A stretch of DNA of 64,000 nt from Dasypus novemcinctus (taxonomy: Eukaryota > Chordata > Mammalia > Cingulata > Dasypodidae), in the NCBI RefSeq assembly GCF_030445035.2, contig NC_080683.1, positions 114,251,225 through 114,315,224 of the forward strand, given 5' to 3'. Positions 1 to 11,622 of this stretch are shown in pieces (positions within the stretch are counted from its first letter, which is position 1; every line of letters begins with the position of its first letter). The position numbers and the translations under genes were made by a program. Below the pieces are notes generated by a model. That model searched no databases. It saw only the letters and a list, made by a program, of their open reading frames with translations, and was not told the origin of the DNA.

Positions 1-660
1 CCATCTCACAATTCAGAGGCTCCACATTAATTTTGTGCATTGGAGCGAAGCCTTTATGGCAGATCATTTGAATGCAGGAGGACAGCCAGATAGATTGCTT
101 CTTCAGATCTTCAAGAACATTCAAGAGCACTGTCAAAATCCTTTAATTATGAATGTGTGCATGCTGGATTTTCACTGATGCTTCCTGCTGCAGTAATTGG
201 GCTGGTTGAAAACTTTTTGACTCCCCACCTCTCCCCAAGTCCCCCCCCCTCCCCTCCAACACACACACACACCTCAAAACATAAAACCAACATGGTGGCA
301 TTGCCCAAAGTCAATACTGGGAAATTGTGAAAAAATAGCAACTGGGAGCATTCCCAGGTGAGGTGCTCATTGACAGCGAGGCTCCCTCAAGTCAAACTGA
401 TGCAGACTCTAGGGATGGAGCTGGGCTTTTAGTGTGGCTGAGAAAGGAAGGGAGAAGTTTCTATAGGGTTTGGCTGAGGTTGCTTTCCCCTTCCAGCTGC
501 CTGCAGGCAGACCTTGAATTGGCCGCTGCAGGAAGCCAATAACCACAGAGCAGAAGGCTCATGCCTCTCAGGGAAAGCCGGTAGAGAGCCCTTCCCCACA
601 CCTGCTTTCCTCTCTTACTCTTTTCTCTCTGTCTTGGACCATCTGGATTTCCCCTGAGCC
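1..660. other. Non-coding single-copy sequence with a short C-rich and AC run
   Basis: No gene or recognised repeat. A C-rich tract at about 238-258 runs into a short AC dinucleotide run at 259-273. The short open frames here show no domain, signal peptide or conserved pattern. Confidence 0.5.
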
Positions 661-1094
661 TGTCTGAGTTTCCTAGGATTACCACAACAAAGCAGCACAA
701 ATTGAGGGGCTTAAAACAAATTTATTCTCTCACAGTTCTGGAGGCCAGAAGTCTGAAATCAAGGTGGCGGCGGCAGGGCCTGCTCTCTCTGAAACCTGTC
801 AAGGAGACTCCTTCCTGGCCCCTTCCTAGCTTTTGGCAGTTGCTGGCAATCCTTGGCCTCCTTTGCCTTGCGGCTGCAGCACTTCATTCTCTGCCTCTGT
901 CATCACATGACCTTCTTCTCTGTGTCTATATCTCTTCTTCCCTTCATCTTAGGACTCCAGTCCTATTGGATCAAGACCACCCTATTCCTGTAGACCTCAT
1001 CTTAGCTAATTGCTAATTGCTGTAGTAACCCCATTTCCAAATCAGGTATTGGGGTCAGGACATTATCTTTGTGGAAACAATTTAACTCTTAACA
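661..1094 (-). mobile_element. MLT1-type MaLR LTR, antisense
   Basis: Read on the minus strand the element begins TG at 1094 and ends CA at 661, as LTRs do. The plus strand shows the typical reverse of the MLT1 3' end: a block about unfamiliar bases, 'gcttaaaac', 'tttattctctcacagttctggaggc', and the shared 'aagtctgaaatcaaggtg'. These are hallmarks of the MLT1/MaLR family as I know it. The 104-codon open frame inside (702-1016) is a by-product of the LTR and is not a gene. I could not find a clean target-site duplication. Confidence 0.75.
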
Positions 1095-2479
1095 GCCTCC
1101 TTTCCCTTTTCTTTGTCTTCATTCTTATTCTTCCCTTTCTACTCCTTTTTCTGTCTTTTTCATAGTTTCCTCTTTCCCTTTTACCACATCTCTTTCTCCT
1201 AATCCTGGCCATCTATTACTGAATACATGGAATGAAGACACCTTAAGTCAAGAGAAGTCAATAATGTCAATGCCTTAAAAAATCCAGTCTAAGGACAGTA
1301 AGTGGGACCTGTCCTCTCCTCTTGCAGGGAGCCGCATGGCCAAGGGCTGGACACCATGGAACCAGGAATTGCCAGCCCAAGGAGACACCCAAAGCTCCAC
1401 GTGGGCTGTACCATCTTGGATCCCTGTTTCTCAGGACATCTAAGTGCAGATCATCAGCATTTAATAATACAGATTTCTAGGTCCATTCTCAGCTGGGATG
1501 GTAAATTGAACAAGTATAGGAAATATCACTCTTCCACAAGCACATAGAATGGGTAGAAATTCTGGACAAAACATGTACTTATTTAGAAGTTATATAAACA
1601 GCAAAATTCAAAAGAAACAAAATCTTAAGGATAGGACCTTCAGGGTCATAGCAGTGGGAAGGAATGGAGACTGCATAGCCCTCAGACATTTTTGGGAGGA
1701 GGTATATACATGGGCCCTACACTTGAGGCTCCAAGCCCCTCCTCAACAGGGAACTGGAACTGGGCTCTCTGTATAGAGCCAAGAGTGAAAAAGTCTAGGA
1801 AGATGGCCAGAAAATTCTACCCATTCTCATTTCTTCCTATACCCTCTGAGGCCGATGAAACAATAACTCTTACAGTAGACTCTCCTTGAAGGTTTTAATC
1901 TAGGCAGATGAGAGAACCAAAGGAATCATGCAATGAAATCTGATTTTATCCTGCATTTTGCATCTCATGTAGCAAGCAAGCACTTAGTAGAGAAATGGAC
2001 CCTTGGTTTCTAAAGTTGAATCTTTGGAATTTCATTTGTAATCAATCATATCTTACTTGCCCAAGTCTTCCACCAGTCATAGGTCATACATATCCAATAG
2101 GCATCCTTCATTAGATTTTATGGATGCTGATTGACTGCTCCATTGTTGGCAGACCATTTAGATACACCTAGCTAGAAATACCTTCAGCTTCCCTGATGTT
2201 ATCAATATGTCTGAGCTGTCCTGCAAGAGTTGTAAAATCTTAATGAAGTGCAACATAATAGGGTAATTCAGGGCCATTTATATCCTGTGGCATGTACATG
2301 CATGAGTGTTTCCTGTCTTGCTTCTATGCTTAGTCTAACCCTTTCCATGCTGCCTGGGCTAGCCACCTCCAGAACACTAACCTAAGAGCATGGTGGGCAC
2401 CACTTATCAACTAGGCCACCAAAATATGTACTGACAGAGGGATTTTGCCTTCCCACAGATAACAATGCTTTCCATTTTT
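1095..2479. other. Single-copy non-coding sequence
   Basis: Nothing gene-like is supportable. A pyrimidine-rich stretch occupies about 1096-1200. The segment about 1425-1500 faintly recalls an old DNA-transposon relic of the MER5 kind, too weak to call. Confidence 0.4.
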
Positions 2480-2605
2480 GTAGAACTTTACAAGTTTACA
2501 AAATGCTTTCACAGCATTAACTCAGTTCATCGAGTTACACAGAAGAACCGGGGCTTGCATCCAAGGTTCCAGCCCAATGACCTGGGTGACTAGATGGCTC
2601 TCCTT
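2480..2605 (+). repeat. Possible MIR SINE remnant
   Basis: A 'cattaactcagttcat' segment followed by a region ending in 'cagcccaatgacc' resembles a MIR with an internal deletion. Very diverged; a weak call. Confidence 0.3.
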
Positions 2606-2844
2606 GCAATAACCATTGCTCTGCATTCTCCTGTATTGACCCCAATGGACTTTGGCAGCCCTATCGTCTTTTGTCCTTCTTTGGACAATAGTACTTCAAT
2701 TTTCTTTTGATAAATTCTCTTTCTTCTCATGAGGTAAAGTCTGGGGGAAGTATTCATTAAGGTGCTCTTAGCTGGGAGCAACTGAAGCAGCTGTTCCCTC
2801 TAGAATTTAAACCTGAGCAGCACAATATATAGAATAAAAATGGG

Positions 2845-3063
2845 GGGAGTAGATGTGGTCAAGCAGTTGAGCACCTGCTTCCCAGATGGGAGGTCCCAGG
2901 TTCAGTTCCTGGTGCCTCCTAAAAACAAGAAAACAAACCACAAACAAACAAATGAAAAAATCAACTCAAGGGAACCAATGTGGCTCAGTGTTTGAGTGCT
3001 GGCTTCCCACATACAAGATCCTGGGTCCAATCCCCAGCCCCGGCACCTAAAAAAACACACAAA
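2845..3063 (+). repeat. Dimeric tRNA-derived SINE
   Basis: Two head-to-tail tRNA-like monomers. The first (from about 2845) has an A-box-like 'gtggtcaagcagttgag' and a B-box-like 'ggttcagttcc'. The second (from about 2968) has 'gtggctcagtgtttgag' and 'gggtccaatcccc'. Monomers are joined by an A/C-rich linker of 'acaaac' type and end in an A-rich tail. The same dimer recurs at 10777-10998, and a related minus-strand copy lies at 21390-21631. The heads resemble that of the long DAS SINE, so this is probably a sister family. Confidence 0.75.
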
Positions 3064-3734
3064 GTAATGGGTTTAAAAAACCTCAGGTATACCCATGCAA
3101 GCTGAGTATCAGTTTTGGCTACACCAGTTCTTATTGATTTCCAAGGCTGCTTTCCCAGCCTTCCTTTTGATTCTATAAATTTCACCACAGTCAAGATTGA
3201 ATTGTTTCTAGAATTCAAAAACTTTAATGTTCATCAAAACCAGGTGAGTGGCAGCCCACTTCCACAACTTCCATTCTAGCTATGAACATGACTTATTTTC
3301 CCTTTCAAGAATGTGTTCAACAATTATTTTTATGTTATTTAGCTACACAAATTTGTGAGGACAGGATGCAGAGTATAAGGGGCAGAGAGTGGGAAAAACA
3401 CCGTAGGAATTTGTTCCTGTTTGTTTTCCCTACAGTCAACTATTTTCCCTACAGTCAAAACTTGAATTAAAAAAAAAAAACCCAAAAGGCAAAATAAAAA
3501 ACAAACAAAAAACCCCACTTCACTTTTGCTTGTTTTTACCTGAAATCTAATGTGTAAGGACTTAACTGGTAGTATCCGGAGACTTTGGCTCTCTAATTCC
3601 ATCTCATGGAATGGTGCTTCCCTGGAGATCTTTGAAATGCGTTTATAAAATGTCCCTAACCTAAGTGTTCTGCAGTGCCAAAGACCTATGGTCATGCTCC
3701 CGATTACTCTTATAAAAAAATGTTCTTTTTCTCT
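3064..3734. other. Single-copy sequence with an A-rich patch
   Basis: No gene. An A-rich patch at about 3466-3515 may be the tail of an old retroelement, but no body is recognisable in front of it. A 143-codon minus-strand open frame (3339-3770) crosses this patch and the L2 edge; it has no recognisable features. Confidence 0.4.
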
Positions 3735-3890
3735 CAAAATAGTCTTGCTCAGCAAACATTTATTGAACACCTAAAATGCCAAGTGCAGGGCTAGGCTCTA
3801 GACACCCAACAGTGAAGTGGGCAAACGTGCCTTCTGTCCTCAGGAAGCTTCCTTCTTGCAGGAGAAGGCGAAGGTGATCAAAGAATCAGA
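3735..3890 (-). repeat. L2 LINE 3' end, antisense
   Basis: The run 'aacatttattgaacacct', then 'gccaagtgcagggctaggc' and 'caggaagcttcc' is the familiar reverse complement of the L2 3' terminal region. Confidence 0.6.
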
Positions 3891-4018
3891 CAAAATACGC
3901 AAAATACTCCCTGAGCTACCGCTCTGAGAAACTTTGGGGTCAATATTACCTGATTAGGAAAGATAGAAAAGCTTCTCTGGGAAAGGGCAATTGAAGTGTG
4001 TTTAAAAGATAAGTAGAA

Positions 4019-5131
4019 TCAACTACCAACTGATGATGCAACTGGAAAATGACCTTATACGGAAGGTTCAATGCGGATCAGCAGAATATCCATGTCTACA
4101 TAAAATACCATGACTTTAAAATGCTGTTTGACCTAAAGTAAGGGGGAAATGGAAAGGAGAAATGAGTTTATATGGCTACGAGTTTCTAAAAAAGAGTCTG
4201 GAGGCTGGCAGAAGGTTTGCCCTCATGCACAACTGAGCAGAGTCAGAGAGACAGATAAAGCAGATACAACCCCCAGATATTGGTTCCTTTGAGGGCTAAA
4301 GAGACCCATGGGAGTTATGGTCATGGCCGATGGGGTTAACTACCAGGGCAGATGGCCCCTCTTTGGAAATGGTGTTTATGTGTGATGAATCTGGACTCAG
4401 ATGGGATCTCCCTTCATAAGACTTTCATGATAATGTGCTGGAGGTGCAGTTAATGTTGGGGTTTAAGATATATTTAGGGGATTTGAATCTCTGGACTGAC
4501 AATGTGATAGCCAGATCCTGAGCCTCAACAGACTCCAGCACCTACAATCTGATTTATTGGACTTACCACACTCAGCTAAGATGGAGTTGAAGAAGGACAA
4601 CCACCACACCATGGAGCCTAGAGTGATTACAGCTGAAAATGGGAGGATTGCATCCAGCATCCAGGTGGAATCTGACCCTCCTCTTGACATAGAGGTGCAA
4701 TGGACACAACCAATCCAATGTCCACATAGAAGAGGTGGCATTGGATTTGGAAAAGTGGACATAATGGACAAAGGGTATGGGGAAAGGCAGGAAGAGATGA
4801 GAGGTGGAGGCGTCTTCGGGACATGGAGCTGCCCTGGATGGTGCTTCAGAGGTAATCACCGGACATTGTAAATCCTCACAGGGCCCACTTGATGGAATAG
4901 AGGAGAGTATGGGCCATGATGTGAACCAATGTATATGAGGTGCAGAGGTGCCCAAAGATGTACTTACCAAATCCAATGGATGTGTCATGATGATGGGAAC
5001 GAGTGTTGTTGGGGGGGGGAGAGGGGGGGTGGGGGGGTGGGGTTGAATGGGACCTCACATATATATTTTTAATGTAATATTATTACAAAGTCAATAAAAA
5101 ATAAAAAAATTAAAAAAAAAAAAAAAAAAAA
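4019..5131 (+). mobile_element. Young 5'-truncated L1, 3' UTR with poly(A)
   Basis: A LINE-1 3' UTR fragment that ends in a G-rich stretch (about 5008-5043), 'caataaaaaataaaaaa' and a poly(A) run. It is flanked by a 12-base target-site duplication, 'agataagtagaa', at 4007-4018 and 5132-5143. A nearly identical copy lies at 48131-49170; I count roughly a dozen substitutions per kilobase. This copy reaches about 70 bases further 5'. The open frames within (for example 4557-4871 and 4572-4988) are non-coding L1 UTR. Confidence 0.85.
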
Positions 5132-5143
5132 AGATAAGTAGAA

Positions 5144-5550
5144 GGGAAGCAGACATGGCTCAACTAATAGAGCATCTGTCTACCATATGGAGAGTTCAGG
5201 ATTCGATCCCCAGGACCTCCTGACCCGTGTGGTAAGCTGACCCACACACAGTGCTGCTGCCGCGCAAGGAGTGCCGTGCCATGCAGGGGCGTCCCCGTGT
5301 AGGGGTCCCCCAGGTGCAAGGAGTGTGCCCTGCAAGGAGAGCCACACCATGTGAAAAAAGTGCAGCCCACCCAGGAGTGGCACCGCACACACCGAGAGCT
5401 GATGCAGCAAGATCACAGCAAAAAAGGGACGCAAATTCCCAGTGCCACAGGATAACGCAAGTGGACGCAGAAAAACACACAGCGAATGGACACAGCAGAC
5501 AATGGGGGGAAGGGGAGAGGAATAAATAAAATAGATCCTAAAAAAAAAAG
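5144..5550 (+). mobile_element. DAS SINE copy 1, at the L1 target site
   Basis: tRNA-like head ('catggctcaactaatagagc' A-box region, 'gattcgatcccc' B-box region), a GC-rich body with the family marks 'cgcaaggagtgccgtgcc' and 'cagcccacccaggagtggc', and an A-rich tail. It is flanked by 'agataagtagaa' at 5132-5143 and 5551-5562. That repeat also flanks the L1 just upstream, so the site was used twice. Confidence 0.9.
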
Positions 5551-5562
5551 AGATAAGTAGAA

Positions 5563-8500
5563 TACGTGGGAGTTCCCCACCTGGAGTGGGGGAGGGGCAG
5601 AAGACGAACAGGCACAGGCCAGGGGTCTGGGTTAAAGGGGGCCTGGCCCCTCTGTCTCCTTTCAGGACCTCCATTCTCATTTTCCTTACTATTTTCCCCT
5701 TGGATTTTATGTCTCAAGTGCTTTACTGGACCATCACTAGTGTTTTCCTCCCAACGGCCCTGTTAGACTGAAAATTATCAACTTTCAGCTTCTGCAGTCC
5801 ATTTCTCTCCCTCCCTTTGCCCCCATCCACCCCCTGCCCCCATCCACTTGACCTTCCCCTACAGATTCAGCTCAGCTGAGCCTTCCTAAGTCTGAGACAG
5901 AGAAAGGAGGGATCAGCTCAAGCTGATATGGTGGCTGCTTCAACCCTGACCTTGCACCTCAGTTCGGATAATAAGGTTGCTGACTTGCTCTTTAGATAAG
6001 ACTGCATTTTCCCCACTGGCCTAAGGACGGGGCCGCTCTGGGTAACCTTCCTGGCACCTTCTCATCACCATCCAGCTCCAGAGCTGGCCTTGCTTTTTCC
6101 TATCTCCCTGCTGGGAAACCAGAGTCCCACCCCTGAATTCCAGCAAACGCTGCTGTCTACACCCCGTTTCCTGAGGCCGCACTCCGCTTGCCAGAGTTGG
6201 AACCACTCCAGCTCGGAATTCCCACTGGAATACTCTACCCTGGTGGGGCAGGAGGGCCCCTGCTGGCTGCAGCTGCCTGCAGAGGCTGCCACCCGGCTGA
6301 CATTGCCACGGGCATCACGATCTTAACGGTCCCAGCTCTGGAGGGGGGGCGGTTCTGATGGTCAGCACCTGCCTCCTTCCTTTGGGAGCATCCAGTGTAA
6401 GGAACTGTCTCCTTTTATACCGCCCCGGACCCTGGGCTGGACTGTGACAGGGTCCCCTCATTTTCACGCTCCATACCCTGTGACTAGTCAATGGGATAAG
6501 TAACAGGGAATTGTGAGCTCCGATCCAGAAGTGAAAATAAATAGGTGGTGAGAGAGGGATTTTATTTCCCTCACTTGCAGAGCACACTATCATCCATGGC
6601 CTAAAATGTTCCCGGCCGGCCCAGAAGCACTCCATAATAAATCCTGATGGAGCTCACTTGGGTTACCCAGGGGATACAGAGATCTGCCCAGATCGCACCC
6701 CTCCCTCCTGAGGACATTTCCACGGAGGGGCTGCAGATGCTGCCAGGATAACCTCCGGACCTGCAAGCCCCGCTCTGCCCCAGTGCGGTAGAGACAGGGA
6801 AGTGAAAAGCTTCGATTTGACCCCCCAGTATTGAGTAGCCCTGTGCAGGGAAACTCTGACCTAGGAGGCAGCTTGCACTTCCCCAGCCATTTAGCAGTCA
6901 TCGTACCAAGGACAGCATTTCAGGGCGCTTTGGTTCCCAGGCCAACTGGATGTCATGCACAACGACCCAGGCTGGACTTCTCTTTTTCTCTCTTTCTGCT
7001 CTTTGGCCCAATTTATACTGAAGATAAGACAGGTGTCTCCTAGCCTGTCCCCATCCCCTGCTACCCAAGCAGAACCAAACCACTCAGTCACTTCCTTGAA
7101 AAGCGCACGGTTGCAGAAAGGCCAAGTTTGGCAACGAGCCAGGGGACACGTGTCATGCCAGCTCATATGATGGCTCAGAATCCGTAACCTAATACAGCCC
7201 GTAATCTCAACACACCATCATCTTAGCCATGACGGACACAAATGTGTGTGCACATTGTGGGAGAGCCCGGGCTCTGAGCTCTGGGTACAGGCTGTTCCGA
7301 TGGTATCTAAGAAATGCCTAAGGGGGCTGTGCTGCGAGGAGGTGGAGAATGTATGATGATACAGATATATTTTTTTAAACTCCCGGGATCTGCACACTAA
7401 TAAAATTAGTATGTAAAGCATACCAAAAAATAAATAAATAAATAAAAAGGAGGAGGAGCAGAGGAGAAGTGGTGGAGAGAAAGCAATGCAAAAAGGGAGA
7501 GGCAAAGAGCCCTCCCCGACCCCTCCCCGCCATGAGGTGCGCACTTAAGCTCACCACCCACCGCGACAAGCTGTTAGGACTGGTTCTAGAGCATAATAAA
7601 GTTTTTAAAAGGATAACGATCCCTCTCTGGAGTCCCACCTCCTCCACTTCAGTAAACTAAACAGACATCTCTGGGATGGGAACACAGTGAACTTGAGTAC
7701 ACAGGCTGCCGGGTGAGTGCTGTGGTCTCAGGGCCCCACCCAGTGGCTGCAGGCAGTTGGTTCATCTCACTCCCACCAGCCGGGGCCTGGGGTTGGTGAT
7801 AGCTAGCCCAACTCAGGACAGGATTAGTTGAAAGCCACGTGCCAGTCCCTCAGCCTGCCCCTCTGAGAAAGTCAAGGGCACAACCAGGCAGCCTCTCAAC
7901 ATGAGGATTCTATTCAGGGAAAAGGTGGAGAGCTAAGTGGGTCTGCGACCAAATCGAAGAGGATTTAGGCCTTAAATCTGGCCAGTTCAGAAAAGTACAC
8001 CATTTCACAGCTCAAAGAGGATGCAGAAGCTGTGGCTCTATTTACATTTGGAAAAGACTTGCTGGCATTTTAAAGTAGACCCTGCTATAGAAATTAAGCA
8101 GTTTGCAAACTGCTTTCTGAGATGTGATTCTTTAATACAGAAAAGCTATGTTCAGTTAAAAATCAGGTCAAGAATAAATATCCAGAAGTGGAAAATCCAA
8201 AGTTATAAAATAAATATCTAACAGGCCAACCCAAGGTTAATGGGAGATAGAAATTCCTGAAGGAAATGAGGTTGTTATATTCATTGTCAACCAAATAGCT
8301 CCACGGAAGAGAGTGATTGTCCCCAGATTAGTCAGACTCATGGGACCAGAATGCATTGCTGCAGTTCTCCTACCCCAGAGGGCTTGGTTTCAAGAAAAAA
8401 ACTCTACACAATTAATTCTGTCATACTCACACTGGGCAGAGTGATAAAAAATATCTGTTTTGAAGGAATCCTCTTTCACCAGTGCCAGTAAATCCCACAA

Positions 8501-8747
8501 TTCCTGAGTAAATCATCCTCCAGAAGAGGGTAAAATAATCACAACAATATTTTATTAAAACAGTCTCCATGCTTATAAATGCATTCCCTTTTCTAGAATT
8601 CTAGACTGTCCCTTTTCCACCAGTCACCTAAATCCTGAGCTCTCTCAGAACCTCTTGAGGTTGTCCCATCACTCAGAGTCCTTATCGTACTGGTACCTAC
8701 TTGTGCTAATTACTACCTGGCTTTATATTTTATTTATTTATATGAGT
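5563..8747. other. Long single-copy non-coding stretch
   Basis: About 3.2 kb with moderate GC and no recognised repeat except a TAAA run near 7424-7448 and a short tandem of a 'cccccatccac' unit near 5820-5850. Several open frames of 60-108 codons overlap on both strands without codon bias, domain or start context. I see no gene. Confidence 0.45.
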
Positions 8748-8760
8748 CTGTATTATTTAA

Positions 8761-9181
8761 ATTTTTTAAATTTTATTTATGTATTTTTATTTATTTCTCT
8801 CCCCTTCCCCCTTACCCCAGTTGTCTGTTCTCTGTGTTCACTCACTGTGTGTTCTTTTGTCCGCTTCTGTTGTTGTCAGTGGCACAGGAATCTGTGTTTC
8901 TTTTTGTTGCGTCATCTTGTTGTGTCAGCTCTCAGTGTGTGCGGCGCCATTCCTGGGCAGGCTGCACTTTCTTTCGCTCTGGGTGGCTCTCCTTATGGGG
9001 CGCCCTCCTTGCGCGTGGGGCTCCCCTATGCGGGGGCACCCCTGAGTGGCACAGCACTCCTTGCGCACATCAGCACTGCGCATGGGCCAGCTCCACACAG
9101 GTCAAGGAGGCCCGGGGTTTGAACCGCGGACCTCCCATGTGGTAGATGGACGCCCTGTCCACTTGGGCCAAGTCCGCATCC
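8761..9181 (-). mobile_element. DAS SINE copy 2, antisense
   Basis: Full-length copy reversed: T-rich end at 8761, GC-rich body, and the reverse of the B box ('gggtttgaacc', about 9115) and head near 9150-9180. Flanked by a perfect 13-base duplication 'ctgtattatttaa' at 8748-8760 and 9182-9194. The open frames at 8655-9122 and 8834-9145 are the SINE read through. Confidence 0.92.
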
Positions 9182-9194
9182 CTGTATTATTTAA

Positions 9195-10776
9195 TTTTAA
9201 ACTTTCTTCTATTGTTGAGTCATTCCCCCCCATTCTCCCTCATGTTGTTAAAAGCTCCTTGAAGCGAGGGACTTAGAATCTACTTTCTTCTGTGTTCCAT
9301 TGTACAATCTTGCAAACCCAACAGGCTCTCAAAGTATTCCCACTGAATTAATGGCTATAGCACACTAAAAATGAAGCATTTGAAGAGGTCTCTGTTCTAA
9401 GTTATTACTTAGAAAACTCCCTTCAGATGTAAAATCTTGAAAAAAATACCCAAAGCACCCCTTTCCATTCCACATGCAGGGGCTAGACTTATTGCCCACT
9501 TTCTCACAAAAGATGGATAACAGGTAGCGGTGGCAGGGTGGCCGTGGACCAGCGAGGCCAGCTCCTCTCTCATAGCCCTTCCTCAGATGGAGAGCCCTCC
9601 CTGTGGAAACCACCTCCTTCCTTTCAGTTCTAATGTAGGCCTGGAACTCAGGAGTGTGGAACTTGTACCAGAACACACTTCTTATCTGTGTGTGGACACT
9701 GCACTCCGGTGCCTTAGACCCCCTGAGAATGAGAAACCCACTTAGCTAGGGTATCCAAACCGCCTGCCTCCAACGGGCATGTTCTTCTTCCAAAATGCAC
9801 TCCGCCAAGCCTGGTATCCTACTATGGCTTCATGTAAACAGACTTGACTGTGTGTTTTTGTTTTTCTTTGGGAGGTGGAAGAGAGATGCAATAAGATGAG
9901 AGACACGCTCATCTAATTTTTGTTTCTCAGGCATGGATAGAATTCAAAATTTTACATCATTTGCCATGATTATAGAACTAACATGGGAAGAAGAAAAAAA
10001 AAAAAGATTTCAGGGCTTCCACTGAAGGTTTCCATGGCTTTCATGAGATTTTGAGCAACATAACATGAAACTCTTAAGTCACATAATTTCTGATTTAAAA
10101 TTCCTCCAAAAATGTTGAGTCCCTGCTCCTGAGTCTACTTATTCTCATTAGAAGAATTTATTGATCCCTGCTCTCAATCCTAAGCTTCACTGGCACAGTG
10201 TTCTTCACTCCTCCGCAGTCCAGGCACACAGATTGGGGGTCGCTCTAGAAACTCTGAGATGCATTCTACGAGTTCCAAGGTGGCAGTGACCCACTCGCTG
10301 CCTTCCAGTCCTACAGTGGCCCCAGCCCAGCTTCGCCTCCCAGCCGGCCCCTGGGGAGTGGGTGCAGGCGTCACATGACACGACCTCTATGAGTACAATG
10401 CACCTTACTCCAGGACTGGGCAAGGCCACACTTTTCTGCAGCTGGTCTGAGGACTCCAGCTCTGCTCTCATCACTGGTACCACACTCTCAGCCAAGCACA
10501 GGCACCTCACATCAGATTCTGCATTGTCAGATTGGACAGAACTTCTGGGTTATTGCCTGTGAGATGAATGGGGCTCACTCAGAAATCAGCAAAGTGCAAC
10601 AAATAACTATTATAATGTAGTTTCAGCCTTGTCATAAACAACTTTTATTTCTACACGACACAAGACAGTTCACATCATCATTTAGTGATTTTGATTTTTA
10701 TTAAATTCAGTGAAGCAAACTTTTATTTCTTCTCTATTCTGTCCAAGGGACTCATCTAGGAGCCATATGGACCCTT
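9195..10776. other. Single-copy non-coding sequence
   Basis: No gene or clear repeat, apart from an A run at about 9992-10004. Minus-strand frames around 10180-10510 show nothing recognisable. Confidence 0.4.
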
Positions 10777-10998
10777 GGGAGCAGATGTGGCTCAAGTGGT
10801 TGAGTGCCTGCCACAAAGGAGGTCCCAGGTTTGGTTCCCGGTGCCTCCTAAAAACAAAAAATAAGCAACAAGGAAACAAATGAAAAAACCAACACAGGAG
10901 AGCTGATATGGCTCAGTGATTGAGAACTGAGTACCAGCTTCCCACACATGAGGTCCTGGGTTCAATCTCTGGCCCTGTGACCTCAAAAAAAAAAAGAA
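10777..10998 (+). repeat. Dimeric tRNA-derived SINE, second copy
   Basis: Same two-monomer build as at 2845: first head 'gtggctcaagtggttgag' with 'aggtttggttcc', linker rich in 'aaacaa', second monomer from about 10896 with 'tggctcagtgattgag' and 'gggttcaatc', then an A tail (10985-10995). Confidence 0.78.
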
Positions 10999-11029
10999 AT
11001 CCTTGACCTGCATCTAAAATGAAAACTAG

Positions 11030-11419
11030 GGAAGCGGACTTGGCCCAGTGGATAGGGCATCTGTCTACCACATGGGAGGTCTGCAGTTCAAACCCCAGGC
11101 CTCCTTGACCCATGTGGAGCTGGCCCATGCGCAGTACTGATGCGCTCAGAGTGCCGTGCCACTCAGGGGTGTCCCCACATAGGGGAGCCCCGCACAAGGA
11201 GTGCACCCCGTAAGGAGAGCCACCCAGTGCAAAAGAAAGTTCAGCCTGCCCAGGAATGGCACCACACACATGGAGAGCTGACACAGCAAGATGATGCAAC
11301 AAAAAGAGACATAGATTCCCATGTGGCTGACAAAAAAAGAAGCGGACAAAGAAGAACACATAGCAAATGGACACAGAGAACAGACAACTGGGGGGCGGGG
11401 AACGGGAGAGAAAAAATAA
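11030..11419 (+). mobile_element. DAS SINE copy 3
   Basis: Head 'ttggcccagtggatagggc', B box 'agttcaaacccc', complete body and A-rich tail. Flanked by the duplication 'aaaactag' at 11022-11029 and 11420-11427. The 153-codon minus-strand frame at 10913-11374 runs across this SINE and the one before it and is not a gene. Confidence 0.9.
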
Positions 11420-11622
11420 AAAACTAGTCTGTGCCTTCGAGGGGCTGGGTCTCTAGGGAGAATGAAATGGCGCTACAAGGAAGAGCATTTTAGCACATTT
11501 TCAGAGCTCTGCAAGTGAAGCATTGCTCTGATGTTGAAATATGCTTTAAAATGTATAAATTATAAAATAAACAGGACAGGGATCTCTTAAGATCCTTTGG
11601 ACCTGCTCCCTCCCCACCATCC

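Noticed and set aside
702-1016. 104-codon plus-strand protein with a hydrophobic stretch
   Set aside because: Falls wholly within an MLT1-type LTR.
3339-3770. 143-codon minus-strand protein
   Set aside because: Crosses an A-rich patch and an L2 relic; low-complexity composition with no domain.
4572-4988. 138-codon minus-strand protein, repeated at 48610-49026
   Set aside because: Both are antisense to the same non-coding L1 3' UTR; repetition follows from the retroelement.
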